The notes: generated by a model not told the origin, from the letters alone. Shown: positions 8,790-17,980, counted from the first letter of the stretch. The stretch is DNA of 46,608 nucleotides from an uncultured Bacteroides sp. (GCA_949288715.1 CASELH010000016.1:1-46608), one strand, 5' to 3'. Made by a program: numbers and translations.

Positions 8790-9272
8790 ATGGCAATGCA
8801 TACTTGGTTTGAATGCAAAATCCGTTACGAAAAAACGATGGAGAACGGCATGCAGAAGAAAGTGACCGAACCCTACCTGGTGGATGCGCTGAGCTTCACC
8901 GAGGCCGAAGCCCGCATCACGGAGGAGATGACACCCTTCATCTCCGGCGAGTGGACGGTGGCCGATATCAAGCGCGCCAACTACTCCGAACTGTTCCCCT
9001 CGGAAGAAGAAGCCGCCGACCGCTGGTTCAAGTGCAAACTCGTCTTCATCACCCTCGACGAAAAGAGCGGCGTGGAGAAGAAGACCTCCACCCAGGTGCT
9101 GGTGCAGGCAGCCGACCTGCGCGACGCCGTGAAGAAGCTGGACGAAGGCATGAAGGGCACCATGGCCGACTACGAGATAGCCTCCATGGCCGAAACCGCC
9201 ATCATGGATGTCTATCCCTTCAGCGCCGAGCCCGATGACAAGCCCGAGCACGAAGCCGCCAAGCAGGCCTGA
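8790..9272 (+). CDS. DUF4494 domain protein
   Basis: A soluble protein of 160 residues of the DUF4494 family, found in Bacteroidales chromosomes and also in phage-like regions. The N-terminal MHTWFECKIRYEKT and the central RWFKCKLVFITLDEKSG are two similar beta-rich segments, which suggests an internal duplication. No catalytic motif is visible and the function is unknown. It has its own candidate promoter and is followed 43 nt later by a yggS-type gene, with which it is probably cotranscribed. Confidence 0.85.
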   Translation: MAMHTWFECKIRYEKTMENGMQKKVTEPYLVDALSFTEAEARITEEMTPFISGEWTVADIKRANYSELFPSEEEAADRWFKCKLVFITLDEKSGVEKKTSTQVLVQAADLRDAVKKLDEGMKGTMADYEIASMAETAIMDVYPFSAEPDDKPEHEAAKQA

Positions 9273-9315
9273 TGCCAGGAAGAGACAACGAAGTACAGAA
9301 AGGAGAACAAGCAAT

Positions 9316-9984
9316 ATGGACATCGCAAGCAATCTGAAGCAAGTGCTGGCCGAGTTGCCCGAGGGCGTGCGGCTCGTGGCCGTCTCCAAGTTCCACCCCG
9401 CCGAAGCCATCCTCGAGGCCTACCGGGCCGGGCAACGCATCTTCGGCGAAAGCAAGGCGCAAGAGCTGCAGACCAAGCACGAGGCCTTGCCCGGGGACAT
9501 AGAGTGGCACTTCATAGGCCACCTGCAGACCAACAAGGTGAAGTACATCGCACCCTACGTGGCCCTTATCCACAGCATCGACTCGCCCCACCTGCTGGCC
9601 GAGGTGGACCGTCAGGCCGCCAAGGCCGGCCGCACGGTGGACTGCCTGCTGCAGGTGCACATCGCCCGGGAGGAGACGAAGTTCGGCTTCAGCCCCGACG
9701 AGTGCCGCCAGTACCTCGCTTCGGGCGAGTGGCAGGCTCTGCAGCACGTGCGCCTCTGCGGCCTCATGGGCATGGCCACCAATACGGACGACATGCAGCA
9801 GGTGCGCCGCGAATTCGACGGGCTGGCCGCCCTGTTCCGCGAGGTAAAGGCCGCGTGGTTTCCCCAGGCGCCGTGGTTCAAGGAACTGTCCATGGGCATG
9901 TCCCACGACTATCACGAGGCCATAGCCGCCGGCAGCACCCTGGTGCGCGTGGGCAGCCACATCTTCGGAGAAAGAAATTATTAA
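9316..9984 (+). CDS. YggS/PLPBP-family pyridoxal phosphate homeostasis protein
   Basis: A PLP-binding protein of 222 residues, with a single TIM-barrel domain. Family members (E. coli YggS, human PLPBP) carry PLP on a lysine, have no known catalysis and keep free PLP and amino acid pools balanced. The PLP lysine is in VAVSKFHP near residue 22. IEWHFIGHLQTNKVKYI and LSMGMSHDYHEAI are family signatures, the latter including the phosphate-binding region near the end. The start at MDIASN follows the DUF4494 gene by 43 nt; a longer in-frame start inside that gene is unlikely. Confidence 0.94.
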   Translation: MDIASNLKQVLAELPEGVRLVAVSKFHPAEAILEAYRAGQRIFGESKAQELQTKHEALPGDIEWHFIGHLQTNKVKYIAPYVALIHSIDSPHLLAEVDRQAAKAGRTVDCLLQVHIAREETKFGFSPDECRQYLASGEWQALQHVRLCGLMGMATNTDDMQQVRREFDGLAALFREVKAAWFPQAPWFKELSMGMSHDYHEAIAAGSTLVRVGSHIFGERNY

Positions 9985-10003
9985 CCCAAAATCCACATAC
10001 ATC

Positions 10004-10984
10004 ATGGCAACAACGTTAGAAACCACATTCGCGGGGCTGCGGCTACGCAACCCCATCATCGTCAGCAGTTCGGGCCTCACCGACAACGCCGCCAAAAACC
10101 GCAAGCTGGACGAAGCGGGCGCAGGTGCCATCGTGCTGAAGTCTCTGTTCGAGGAGCAAATCATGATGGAGGTAGACCACCAGGGCGACCTGAACATGTA
10201 TCCCGAAGGCAGCGAATACCTGGCCGCCTACATCCGCCAGCACAAGCTCGACGAGTACCTCAACCTCATCAAAGAAAGCAAGCAGGCATGCTCCATCCCC
10301 ATCATTGCCAGCATCAACTGCTACAGCGACGACCACTGGATTGACTTTGCCCGACAGATAGAAGCCGCCGGAGCCGATGCCTTGGAGATAAACATCCTGG
10401 CCCTGCAAGCCGACACGCAATACACCTACGGCAGCTTCGAACAGCACCACATCGACATTCTGCGCCACGTGAAGGGCACCGTCTCCATCCCCGTCATCAT
10501 GAAGCTGGGCGACAACCTCACCAATCCCGTGGCCCTCATCGACCAGCTGCAGGCCAACGGGGCGGCCGCCGTGGTACTGTTCAACCGTTTCTACCAGCCG
10601 GACATCGACATCGACAAGATGGTGCAGACCACGGGACCCGTGTTCAGCAACGGCAGCGAGCTGCCCCACGTGCTGCGCTGGATAGGCATCGCATCGGCAG
10701 CCGTGAACCGGATAGACTACGCCGCATCGGGCGGAATACACAGCGCCGAAGGCATCGTGAAGGCCTTGCTGGCCGGAGCCTCCGCCGTAGAGATGTGCAG
10801 CGCCATCTACCAGCAGTCGGCCTCCGTCATTGCCGAATACAACTCCTTCCTCGAGCAATGGATGGAAAGCAAAGGCTTGGAAAGCATCGCCCAGTTCAAG
10901 GGCCGGCTCAACCTCAGCGACCCGAAGGGCGTGAACACCTTTGAGCGCACACAGTTCCTGAAGTACTTTGCAATGCGAGATTAA
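10004..10984 (+). CDS. Dihydroorotate dehydrogenase-like flavoprotein
   Basis: A protein of 326 residues with the FMN-binding TIM barrel of class 1 dihydroorotate dehydrogenases. It shows LRNPIIVSSSGLTDN near the N-terminus, VIMKLGDNLTNP in the middle and YAASGGIHSAEGIVKALLAGASAVEMCSAIY at the phosphate-binding end. Classical class 1 enzymes have a Cys-containing segment after EIN (as in NLSCPN). Here the text reads EINILALQADTQY, with no Cys. It may therefore act on another substrate than dihydroorotate, and I do not call it pyrD. It follows the yggS-type gene by 19 nt. Confidence 0.88.
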   Translation: MATTLETTFAGLRLRNPIIVSSSGLTDNAAKNRKLDEAGAGAIVLKSLFEEQIMMEVDHQGDLNMYPEGSEYLAAYIRQHKLDEYLNLIKESKQACSIPIIASINCYSDDHWIDFARQIEAAGADALEINILALQADTQYTYGSFEQHHIDILRHVKGTVSIPVIMKLGDNLTNPVALIDQLQANGAAAVVLFNRFYQPDIDIDKMVQTTGPVFSNGSELPHVLRWIGIASAAVNRIDYAASGGIHSAEGIVKALLAGASAVEMCSAIYQQSASVIAEYNSFLEQWMESKGLESIAQFKGRLNLSDPKGVNTFERTQFLKYFAMRD

Positions 10985-10989
10985 GTATA

Positions 10990-11067
10990 AGTATTAGGTA
11001 TTAGTGATTAGTGATGAAGTGGCAAGTGCACCCGCCGTTAATCACTAATCGCTAATACTTAATCACT
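10990..11067. repeat. Inverted repeat with 7-nt tandem arms before the ECF sigma gene
   Basis: The left arm (10990-11015) and right arm (11041-11067) are reverse complements over about 26 nt with three differences. The left arm repeats ATTAGTG-type heptads; the right arm and its continuation to about 11095 repeat CACTAAT/ACTTAAT-type heptads. It lies between the DHOD-like gene and the sigma gene, so it may act as a hairpin that ends or insulates the upstream transcript. Confidence 0.85.
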
Positions 11068-11098
11068 AACACTTAATGCTTAACACCTGACTAACGTC

Positions 11099-11647
11099 GT
11101 GACCGAACAAGAAGTGCGCCGCTACCTGCGCCAGATGCAGGAAGACAACTCCGAGCAGGCCTTCCACAGCTTCTATGACCTGTGCTACGACCGCCTGTTC
11201 CGCATCGCCTGCTACTACCTGAAGCGCGAGGAATGGGCACAAGAGGTGGTGCTCGACGTATTCATGAAGCTATGGCAACTGCGCGACCGTCTGCCCCAAG
11301 TGGCCGACATCGAGGACTATTGTTTCGTCCTCACCCGCAACGCCGCCCTCAACTACCTGGAGCGGGAAGCTCGCCGCCCCACCCTATCTACCGAAAACCT
11401 GCCTGAATCCACCCGCAACGATGCCTCGCCCGAAGACACCCTCATCAGCGAGGAGCTGTTTGCCCACTATGTCAAGGCCCTCGACCGCCTGCCCCAGCGT
11501 TGCCGCGAGGTATTCATCCGCATCCGCGAAGAGAAGCAAAGCTATGCCGAGGTAGCCGAAGCCTTAGGTATCAGCCCCAACACCGTCGACGCGCAGCTGC
11601 AAAAAGCCATCGCCCGCCTCAAAGAGATGCTCTCCCCCTATCTTTAA
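11099..11647 (+). CDS. ECF RNA polymerase sigma factor
   Basis: An extracytoplasmic-function sigma factor of 182 residues. Region 2 is seen at about 25-90 (LCYDRLFRIACYYL, then EEWAQEVVLDVFMKLW). Region 4 is at about 125-180 (LDRLPQRCREVFIRI, then SYAEVAEALGISPNTVDAQLQKA, a helix-turn-helix). It recruits RNA polymerase to a few promoters, usually those of the neighbouring receptor genes. The start is a GTG; I see no ATG that fits better. The FecR-type anti-sigma gene begins 73 nt downstream, followed by a TonB receptor with a signalling domain, so this is a cell-surface signalling unit. Confidence 0.94.
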   Translation: MTEQEVRRYLRQMQEDNSEQAFHSFYDLCYDRLFRIACYYLKREEWAQEVVLDVFMKLWQLRDRLPQVADIEDYCFVLTRNAALNYLEREARRPTLSTENLPESTRNDASPEDTLISEELFAHYVKALDRLPQRCREVFIRIREEKQSYAEVAEALGISPNTVDAQLQKAIARLKEMLSPYL

Positions 11648-11720
11648 CATTCTTTCGCACACTTATTGTAGGGACTTTCTCTGCTTTGCCTGTCTTTAAG
11701 GAAAAGAAAACAGAGCAAGT

Positions 11721-12599
11721 ATGAACGAAAACCACTTTGACCGGATACTGGATAGGCTCATTGCCTCCACCCGTTCGCCCCAAGGTCGATATTCGGCACA
11801 AAGCACCTGGCCGTTGCTCCAGCAACGCTTGCGTGACTTCAACCGCCGGCGCCGTTACATCCTGTGGCTACGCGCAGCAGGAGCTGCCGCCTGCCTCGCC
11901 CTCGCCTTCCTGGCCGGATGGCTAATCAGGCAGACGTGGATGCCTGTCCCGATGGAGACAGTCAATACCCTGGCCGAAGTGCGCACCCTACACCTGCCCG
12001 ACGGCTCGGAAGTGACACTGAACCACTACTCCACCCTGACCTACCCCAAGCGCTTCAAGGACAAGGAACGGCAAGTCACTCTTGAAGGCGAAGCCCGCTT
12101 CGACGTGGCGCGCGACACGCTGCACCCCTTCATCGTGCAGGCCGAAGCTGTGCGCGTACAAGTACTGGGCACGCACTTCAACGTAGAGGCCTACAAGGCC
12201 GACCGCCAAGTGAAAACCACTCTGCTTGAGGGTCGCGTGGCCGTCAGCACCGGGCAGACGGGCGAGGCGTTGATACTCTCGCCGGGCGAAAACGCCATCT
12301 ACGACAAGCAGACGGGCACCCTGGCACACGCCCCTGCACCACGGGCGGCGGACGAAGTGCTGTGGACGCGCGGCATCTTGCGCTTCGACCAAGAGACCTT
12401 GGAGGAGATTGCCCGCCAGCTGTCCAATGCCTACCACACGGAGGTGTGCATTGCCGACGACTCGCTGCGGCAGTACCGCATGACGGCCACCTTCCGCACC
12501 GACGAACGTCTTGAATACATTCTCGGCCTGCTGCAAGAGGCCACAGGCTTTGACTGCCGGGCAGAGAGAAACGGGTATATCATTGACAACAAACAATAA
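11721..12599 (+). CDS. FecR-family anti-sigma / sigma regulator
   Basis: An inner-membrane regulator of 292 residues that holds or activates the adjacent ECF sigma. The N-terminal cytoplasmic tail (1-45) precedes a membrane span at about 46-70 (LWLRAAGAAACLALAFLAGW). The periplasmic FecR domain follows (TLHLPDGSEVTLNHYSTLTYP, FDVARDTLHPFIV, VQVLGTHFNV). The end (LRFDQETLEEIARQL to the C-terminus) matches the DUF4974 domain that closes Bacteroidetes FecR proteins. It should contact the STN domain of the receptor encoded 14 nt downstream. The signal itself is unknown. Confidence 0.94.
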   Translation: MNENHFDRILDRLIASTRSPQGRYSAQSTWPLLQQRLRDFNRRRRYILWLRAAGAAACLALAFLAGWLIRQTWMPVPMETVNTLAEVRTLHLPDGSEVTLNHYSTLTYPKRFKDKERQVTLEGEARFDVARDTLHPFIVQAEAVRVQVLGTHFNVEAYKADRQVKTTLLEGRVAVSTGQTGEALILSPGENAIYDKQTGTLAHAPAPRAADEVLWTRGILRFDQETLEEIARQLSNAYHTEVCIADDSLRQYRMTATFRTDERLEYILGLLQEATGFDCRAERNGYIIDNKQ

Positions 12600-12613
12600 C
12601 CTACCTATACAAC

Positions 12614-15316
12614 ATGAACCTTTCTACTGTTTCCAAAGCCCACGCCATCAGGACAGTGCTCCTGATGTGCGTGGCTCTTTTAAGCATCTCGCTATCTGCA
12701 CAAAGCCTGCAAGCCAGGCTCTCACTGGAAGTACACGACGCCACGCTTCCCGGCTTCGTCCGGCAATTGGAAAACTCCACCGGCTTCACCTTCGTCTACG
12801 GGCAAGACGTGAAACTCATCCACCGCATCACGCTGCGAGCCGACCACCTGACCATCGGCGAAGTGCTGCAACGCGCCTTTGGCGACCAGCCCGTGAGCTA
12901 CGAAATAAAAGGTCGCCACATCCTGTTGCACCGCCGTCCTCTGCCACCACAGGCTGAACTCAAGAAATACACCATCAGCGGTTACGTCACCGACCAAGCC
13001 TCGGCTGAAACGCTGATAGGCGCCAACATCGTGGAAAACCTGCGCAAGGCGGGCACATCGACCAACGCTTTCGGCTTCTACACCCTCACCCTGCCCAAGG
13101 GAGAGGTGGAACTGGCCATCTCCTACATGGGCTACGACACCCGCCACAGCCACTTCTACCTGGATAAAGATACCGTGCTCAACATCGCCCTGGACAGCAA
13201 CAACCTGCTGGACGAGGTGGTGGTGACCAGCGACCGCCGCGATGCCGGCATAGAAAGCACTGCCATGGGCGCACACGAAATTCCGCTGACACAGATACAA
13301 CACACGCCCGTCCTGCTGGGCGAAGCCGACTTGCTGAAGACCCTGCAACTGATGCCGGGCGTGCAGGCGGGCATGGAGGGATTCTCCGGCCTGTATGTGC
13401 GTGGTGGCGGCCCCGACGAGAACCTCGTGCTGCTGGATGGCATCCCCGTGTACAACGCCGACCACCTGCTCGGCATCTTCTCCGTCTTCACGCCCGAGGC
13501 AATAAAGAATGTCACCCTCTACAAAAGCTCCTTCCCGGCCCGCTATGGCGGACGGCTCTCGTCCGTTGTAGACGTACGCACCAACGATGGGGACATGAAG
13601 CACCTGCATGGCACCGTGAGCACCGGCACCCTCACCACCAAGCTGCACCTGGAAGGCCCGCTGAAGCGCGACCGCACCTCCTTCCTGCTGAGTGCACGCG
13701 GCACCCACACCGCCTGGCTGATGCCCCTCATCAAAACAGACGATGGCAACTATCTGTATTGCTTCTACGACGTCAACGCCAAGCTGAACCACAAGTTCAG
13801 CGACCGCAGCCGCCTCTTCCTGGGCTTCTACAATGGGCAAGACGTATTCCGCTGGAAGCAAGAGGTGAACTATACCGAACAGCAGTATGGCAGCAACATC
13901 AGCTACACCTCGTGGGAGGAAGACAAAACCAAGCTGCGCTGGGGCAACACCCTGGCCTCGGCACGGTGGAACTATGTGTTCAGCAGCCGTTTATTCAGCA
14001 ACACTACCGTGGCCTTCAACCGCTACCGCATGTCGATAGTCAACCGAAACAACTTCCGCCAAGGCTATTCCCTACAGCAGGATGAAGAGTTCCGCCACTT
14101 CGGCTACGACTACCGCTCGGGCATCGAGGACTGGAGCCTGCGCACCGACTTCGACTATACCCCTACCCCGTCCCACCGCGTGAAGTTCGGCTTAGAGTAC
14201 CTGCACCACACCTTCCGCCCCGAAACCACCAGCACCCGCATCAAGGAGACCAGCGGAGGAACCTTAGAGCAAGACACCCTCTACGCCGGCTCGGGAAACA
14301 ACACGCTGCGCGGCCACGAACTGTCCCTCTATGCGGAAGACGACATCCGCCTCACTAGCCGGCTCAGTGCAAACGTGGGGCTGCACCTGTCGCTGTTCCA
14401 CACGCAAGGCAAGTCTTACTTCTCCGCCCAGCCGCGCCTGTCGGCACGCTACCGTCTGGGGCACGGGCTGTCGGCCAAAGCCTCGTTCACGCAAATGGCG
14501 CAATACGTGCACCTGCTGTCGTCCACCCCCATTGCCATGCCCACCGACCTGTGGGTACCCATCACACGCCACATCCGCCCCATGCGCTCCAACCAGTATG
14601 CCGCAGGCCTCTACCACAACGGGCTGCCCGGCTGGGAATTCTCGGTGGAAGGCTACTACAAGCAACTGCGCAACGTGCTGGAGTATAAAGACGGCGTTAC
14701 CCTCATGGGCACCTCCGTCAACTGGGAAGACAAGGTAGAAATGGGCACAGGCCGCTCCATGGGCTTGGAGTTCATGGTACAGAAAACAACAGGCCGCACC
14801 ACCGGATGGCTGGCCTACACCCTGGCCAAGAGTGACAGGCAGTTCAAAGGTGGCACCATCAACCAAGGCCGCCGCTTCCCCTACAAGTACGACCGCCGCC
14901 ACAACCTAAGCCTCTGCCTCAACCACAAATTTAGCGACCGCATAGACGTGGGGGCCTCGTGGGTGTTCTACACCGGGGGCACTGCCACCATACCCGAACG
15001 ACGCACCACCGTAGTGACTCCCAGCGGCAGCGTGATGGAAGAAGACTACTACTCCGGCCGCAACAACTACCGTATCCCCGCCAGCCACCGCCTCAACGTG
15101 GGTATAAACTTCAACAAGAAGACCAAGCGCGGCATGCGCACGTGGAACATCAGCGTCTACAATGTGTACAATGCCATGAACCCCATGCTGGTTTATGCCG
15201 ACCACGAGGGCAGTTACTGGGACATGGACGGCAACTACAAAGAAGGCAAAACCATAGTCAAGAAGCTCACCTTCCTGCCCCTGCTGCCGTCCGTGACCTA
15301 CACCTTCCGATTCTAA
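12614..15316 (+). CDS. TonB-dependent outer-membrane receptor with STN signalling domain
   Basis: An outer-membrane transporter/signal transducer of 900 residues. In order: signal peptide 1-29; STN domain at about 33-108, which talks to FecR; a carboxypeptidase-regulatory-like beta domain at about 118-200 (YTISGYVTDQASAETLIGAN); a TonB plug at about 205-330 (LKTLQLMPGVQAG, then LYVRGGGPDENLVLLDGIPVY); and a beta-barrel ending in YTFRF. The start is 14 nt after fecR. The partner gene downstream encodes a DUF4249 lipoprotein, not a SusD protein, so this is not a standard glycan utilisation pair. The ligand cannot be told from sequence. Confidence 0.95.
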   Translation: MNLSTVSKAHAIRTVLLMCVALLSISLSAQSLQARLSLEVHDATLPGFVRQLENSTGFTFVYGQDVKLIHRITLRADHLTIGEVLQRAFGDQPVSYEIKGRHILLHRRPLPPQAELKKYTISGYVTDQASAETLIGANIVENLRKAGTSTNAFGFYTLTLPKGEVELAISYMGYDTRHSHFYLDKDTVLNIALDSNNLLDEVVVTSDRRDAGIESTAMGAHEIPLTQIQHTPVLLGEADLLKTLQLMPGVQAGMEGFSGLYVRGGGPDENLVLLDGIPVYNADHLLGIFSVFTPEAIKNVTLYKSSFPARYGGRLSSVVDVRTNDGDMKHLHGTVSTGTLTTKLHLEGPLKRDRTSFLLSARGTHTAWLMPLIKTDDGNYLYCFYDVNAKLNHKFSDRSRLFLGFYNGQDVFRWKQEVNYTEQQYGSNISYTSWEEDKTKLRWGNTLASARWNYVFSSRLFSNTTVAFNRYRMSIVNRNNFRQGYSLQQDEEFRHFGYDYRSGIEDWSLRTDFDYTPTPSHRVKFGLEYLHHTFRPETTSTRIKETSGGTLEQDTLYAGSGNNTLRGHELSLYAEDDIRLTSRLSANVGLHLSLFHTQGKSYFSAQPRLSARYRLGHGLSAKASFTQMAQYVHLLSSTPIAMPTDLWVPITRHIRPMRSNQYAAGLYHNGLPGWEFSVEGYYKQLRNVLEYKDGVTLMGTSVNWEDKVEMGTGRSMGLEFMVQKTTGRTTGWLAYTLAKSDRQFKGGTINQGRRFPYKYDRRHNLSLCLNHKFSDRIDVGASWVFYTGGTATIPERRTTVVTPSGSVMEEDYYSGRNNYRIPASHRLNVGINFNKKTKRGMRTWNISVYNVYNAMNPMLVYADHEGSYWDMDGNYKEGKTIVKKLTFLPLLPSVTYTFRF

Positions 15317-15331
15317 CTCAAACGAAACCTT

Positions 15332-16360
15332 ATGAAACAGCTACATCATATATTATACGCATTCACCCTGGCAGCCCTACTGGCAGCCTGCGAAAAAGAA
15401 CTGCCCTACACCGTGGGCAGTCAAGAGCCCCTGCTCGTAATGAACGCCTTGTTCGACGCCAACGAAACTGAACACTACGTCTACCTCAGCCTCAGCGAAG
15501 CACACCAAGCTACGCGCGTCACCCAAGCCACCGTCACCCTCTACATCAACGGCAAGCAGGCCGAAGTGGCGGAAGAAGACGGCCAAAACGACCGCTACCA
15601 ATCCTTCCGCCTAACTAGCCGCCTGCGCCCCGGCGACCACCTGCGCCTGGAGGCCGTGGCCGAGGAAGGCCGCTACCACGCCACGGGCGAAGTAACCGTG
15701 CCCCAACCCTTGGAAAGCATACAAGTGGACACCTTCCCCGCCCGCATCAAGGTGTATGGCAACTACCAGCCCGCCCGACGCTTCCAAGTAACGGTGCACG
15801 ACCCTGCTAGGACGGACAACTACTACCGCCTCTACATTCTCAACACCGTCCGCCTCTACGGCACCTATTGGCTGACGATGCGCGACACCACCTTCTGCTC
15901 TTGTGGAAAGGCAGACATCATAAACCATGAAGACGTGGTGCTGACCGATGGTCGCCCCGGCAGCACCGACAACGATGATAACGACATTATGGGCAACTAC
16001 ATAGAGAACCGCTACAACGTTTTCGACGACAGCCGTTTCCCTGGCACAAGCTACGGCCTGCGCGTGTACACAAGCTTAGTAGAAGCCCCTATCTATGGTT
16101 ATTTCACAGGCCCTTACACCCTCAACGCCACCATCACCGTCCGCCTCTACAGCCTCACCGAGACGGGCTACCGCTACCTGCGCACTCTCAACACGCTGGA
16201 GAGCGACAACTACGACACTACGCTGATGGAGCCCGCCATCATCCCCGGCAACGTGCAGGGCGGGCTGGGCATAGTGGATGCCTGCATCGCCACCGAGGCG
16301 CACATCGTCCTGCCGGAACAAGTGCTAGCAAACGAGGTCTATGAAGGTTTCATCCGATAG
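15332..16360 (+). CDS. DUF4249 outer-membrane lipoprotein
   Basis: A lipoprotein of 342 residues. The signal peptide ends in the lipobox LLAAC with the lipidated Cys near residue 20, followed by EKELPY; the C-E-K start suggests outer-membrane placement. The body, with VLMN-type beta strands (EPLLVMNALFDANE) and VTLYINGK, fits the DUF4249 family, which commonly accompanies TonB receptors in Bacteroidetes. It starts 16 nt after the receptor gene and probably forms a surface complex with it. Function beyond that is unknown. Confidence 0.9.
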   Translation: MKQLHHILYAFTLAALLAACEKELPYTVGSQEPLLVMNALFDANETEHYVYLSLSEAHQATRVTQATVTLYINGKQAEVAEEDGQNDRYQSFRLTSRLRPGDHLRLEAVAEEGRYHATGEVTVPQPLESIQVDTFPARIKVYGNYQPARRFQVTVHDPARTDNYYRLYILNTVRLYGTYWLTMRDTTFCSCGKADIINHEDVVLTDGRPGSTDNDDNDIMGNYIENRYNVFDDSRFPGTSYGLRVYTSLVEAPIYGYFTGPYTLNATITVRLYSLTETGYRYLRTLNTLESDNYDTTLMEPAIIPGNVQGGLGIVDACIATEAHIVLPEQVLANEVYEGFIR

Positions 16361-16415
16361 CCGGAAGCAGCCAAAGGCATAGACGAGAAGTAAAAACATA
16401 CAACAAAAAGTCGCA

Positions 16416-16506
16416 CCAAGTTCGCTTCTTGTTCGCTTCTATAGCGACGGGAATGGAACGAACTTGGTACGACCATGGTACGACTTTGGTACGACCGAGG
16501 TCCCTG
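16416..16506. repeat. 11-bp tandem array enclosed by a hairpin
   Basis: GGTACGAC occurs at 16466, 16477 and 16488, each 11 bp apart. On the left, GTTCGCTTCT occurs at 16420 and 16431, also 11 bp apart. CCAAGTTCG (16416-16424) is the exact reverse complement of CGAACTTGG (16459-16467), so the two blocks fold together. It lies between the convergent ends of the DUF4249 gene and phoH. Confidence 0.82.
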
Positions 16507-16557
16507 CCGGACACAAAGTCGGGGAGACGATGAAAAATTATTACATCAAAGAGATGC

Positions 16558-17883
16558 CTACATCAGGTTGCTGGCCAACTCGCTCAGCTCGCTACGCTCG
16601 CCCTTGACAAGGTTGACGTGGGCAAAGAGGTGCTGGTCGCGCATGCGGTCTATCATGTAAACCAGGCCGTTCGACTGGCTGTCCAGATAGGGCTGGTCAA
16701 TCTGCTGGATGTCGCCCGTGAAGACCATCTTGGTGCCTTCGCCGGCACGGGTGATGATGGTCTTTATCTCGTGCGGGGTGAGGTTTTGCGCCTCGTCCAC
16801 AATGCAATAGGTTTCGCCCAGGCTGCGCCCACGGATGAAGGCCAGTGCCTCGATGACCAGCTGACCGGCTTTCTGCATGTCGTCCAGCCGCTTCACCTCG
16901 GGCGAGGAGGCCTGAAACTGGCGCTTGATGACGTTGAGGTTGTCAAACAGGGGCTGCATATAGGGTGCCACTTTTTCTTGCGCATCGCCGGGCAGGAAGC
17001 CGATGTCTTTGTTGGACAAGGCCACAATGGGGCGCGCCAGCAGTATCTGCTTGTAGTCGGCCAGCTGTCCCAAGGCAGCAGCCAACGCCAGCAGGGTCTT
17101 GCCCGTGCCGGCCTTGCCGGTGACGGCCACGAGTTTTACACGCGGGTCGCACAGCACCTCGAAGGCAAAACTCTGCTCGGCATTGCGCGGCTCAATGCCG
17201 TAGTGCTTGCCCTTGCGCACGCGCTTCACGGTGCGGTCAAACGGGTCGTAGCGGGCCAATACACTGTTGCGGTCGCTCTTCATGACGAAGCAGTCGTTGG
17301 GGTGCAAAATGTCTTTGAAATCGAACTCGCCTACGTCAATGCCCTCGGCCGAGGAGTAGATGCGGTCTATCAGGGCGGGGTCGGTGCCCTCGAACACTTC
17401 GTTGGACTTCTCGAAGATGTCTACATTGGCCACCTTGTCGGTGATGTAGTCTTCGCACAGCAGGCCTATGGAGCGTGCCTTCATGCGCAGGTTGACGTCT
17501 TTGGTGACGAGCACCGTCTTCATGTCCGGGTGCTTGCGTGCCAGCCAGTCGGTTACGGCAAGGATGCGGTGGTCGGGAATCTGCTCGGGGAAGGACTCAT
17601 ACACGCGGGGGGCATCCACACGGCCGGCCACAACGAAGAGGCGCCCCATCCCCTGGCCCAGGATGGCACCGTCGGTGAAGAGGTTGTCGTCGGTGACGGA
17701 GTCGAGTTCACGCACAAACTCACGGGCATTGAAGTTGATTTGTTCGTTGCCTTTCTTGAACTTGTCCAGCTCCTCAAGCACCACAATGGGCAGGTAGACA
17801 TCGTTCTCTTGGAAGTTTTTCAGACAGTTGTAGTCGTGAAGGATAACGTTCGTATCAATCACAAAATTTTTCTTTGCTCCCAT
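16558..17883 (-). CDS. PhoH-family ATPase with N-terminal PIN domain
   Basis: A 441-residue fusion of a PIN ribonuclease-like domain and a PhoH ATPase/helicase domain (PhoH2 type), likely acting on RNA. The PIN domain (1-150) starts KNFVIDTNVILHDY and has the acidic residues of the active site (D10, E37/E38, VTKDVNLRMKA near 126-136). The PhoH part has Walker A GKAGTGKT at 256-263 and Walker B CIVDEAQNL further on, followed by FTGDIQQID. It is alone on the minus strand, divergent from folC. Characterised relatives unwind and cut RNA; the physiological target here is unknown. Confidence 0.94.
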   Translation of the reverse strand: MGAKKNFVIDTNVILHDYNCLKNFQENDVYLPIVVLEELDKFKKGNEQINFNAREFVRELDSVTDDNLFTDGAILGQGMGRLFVVAGRVDAPRVYESFPEQIPDHRILAVTDWLARKHPDMKTVLVTKDVNLRMKARSIGLLCEDYITDKVANVDIFEKSNEVFEGTDPALIDRIYSSAEGIDVGEFDFKDILHPNDCFVMKSDRNSVLARYDPFDRTVKRVRKGKHYGIEPRNAEQSFAFEVLCDPRVKLVAVTGKAGTGKTLLALAAALGQLADYKQILLARPIVALSNKDIGFLPGDAQEKVAPYMQPLFDNLNVIKRQFQASSPEVKRLDDMQKAGQLVIEALAFIRGRSLGETYCIVDEAQNLTPHEIKTIITRAGEGTKMVFTGDIQQIDQPYLDSQSNGLVYMIDRMRDQHLFAHVNLVKGERSELSELASNLM

Positions 17884-17907
17884 AGTCGTAATGATTTAAA
17901 TAGTGTG

Positions 17908-17915
17908 TAACTTTG
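17908..17915 (+). promoter_or_regulatory. Possible promoter -7 element for folC
   Basis: TAACTTTG fits TAnnTTTG and lies 65 bp before folC; no -33 element is clear. Confidence 0.3.
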
Positions 17916-17980
17916 GCGTCCTTAAAGTTAAGGATAAAAGCGATAGAGGGTTCCGATACCCCGTTAAATAATACAAAACT

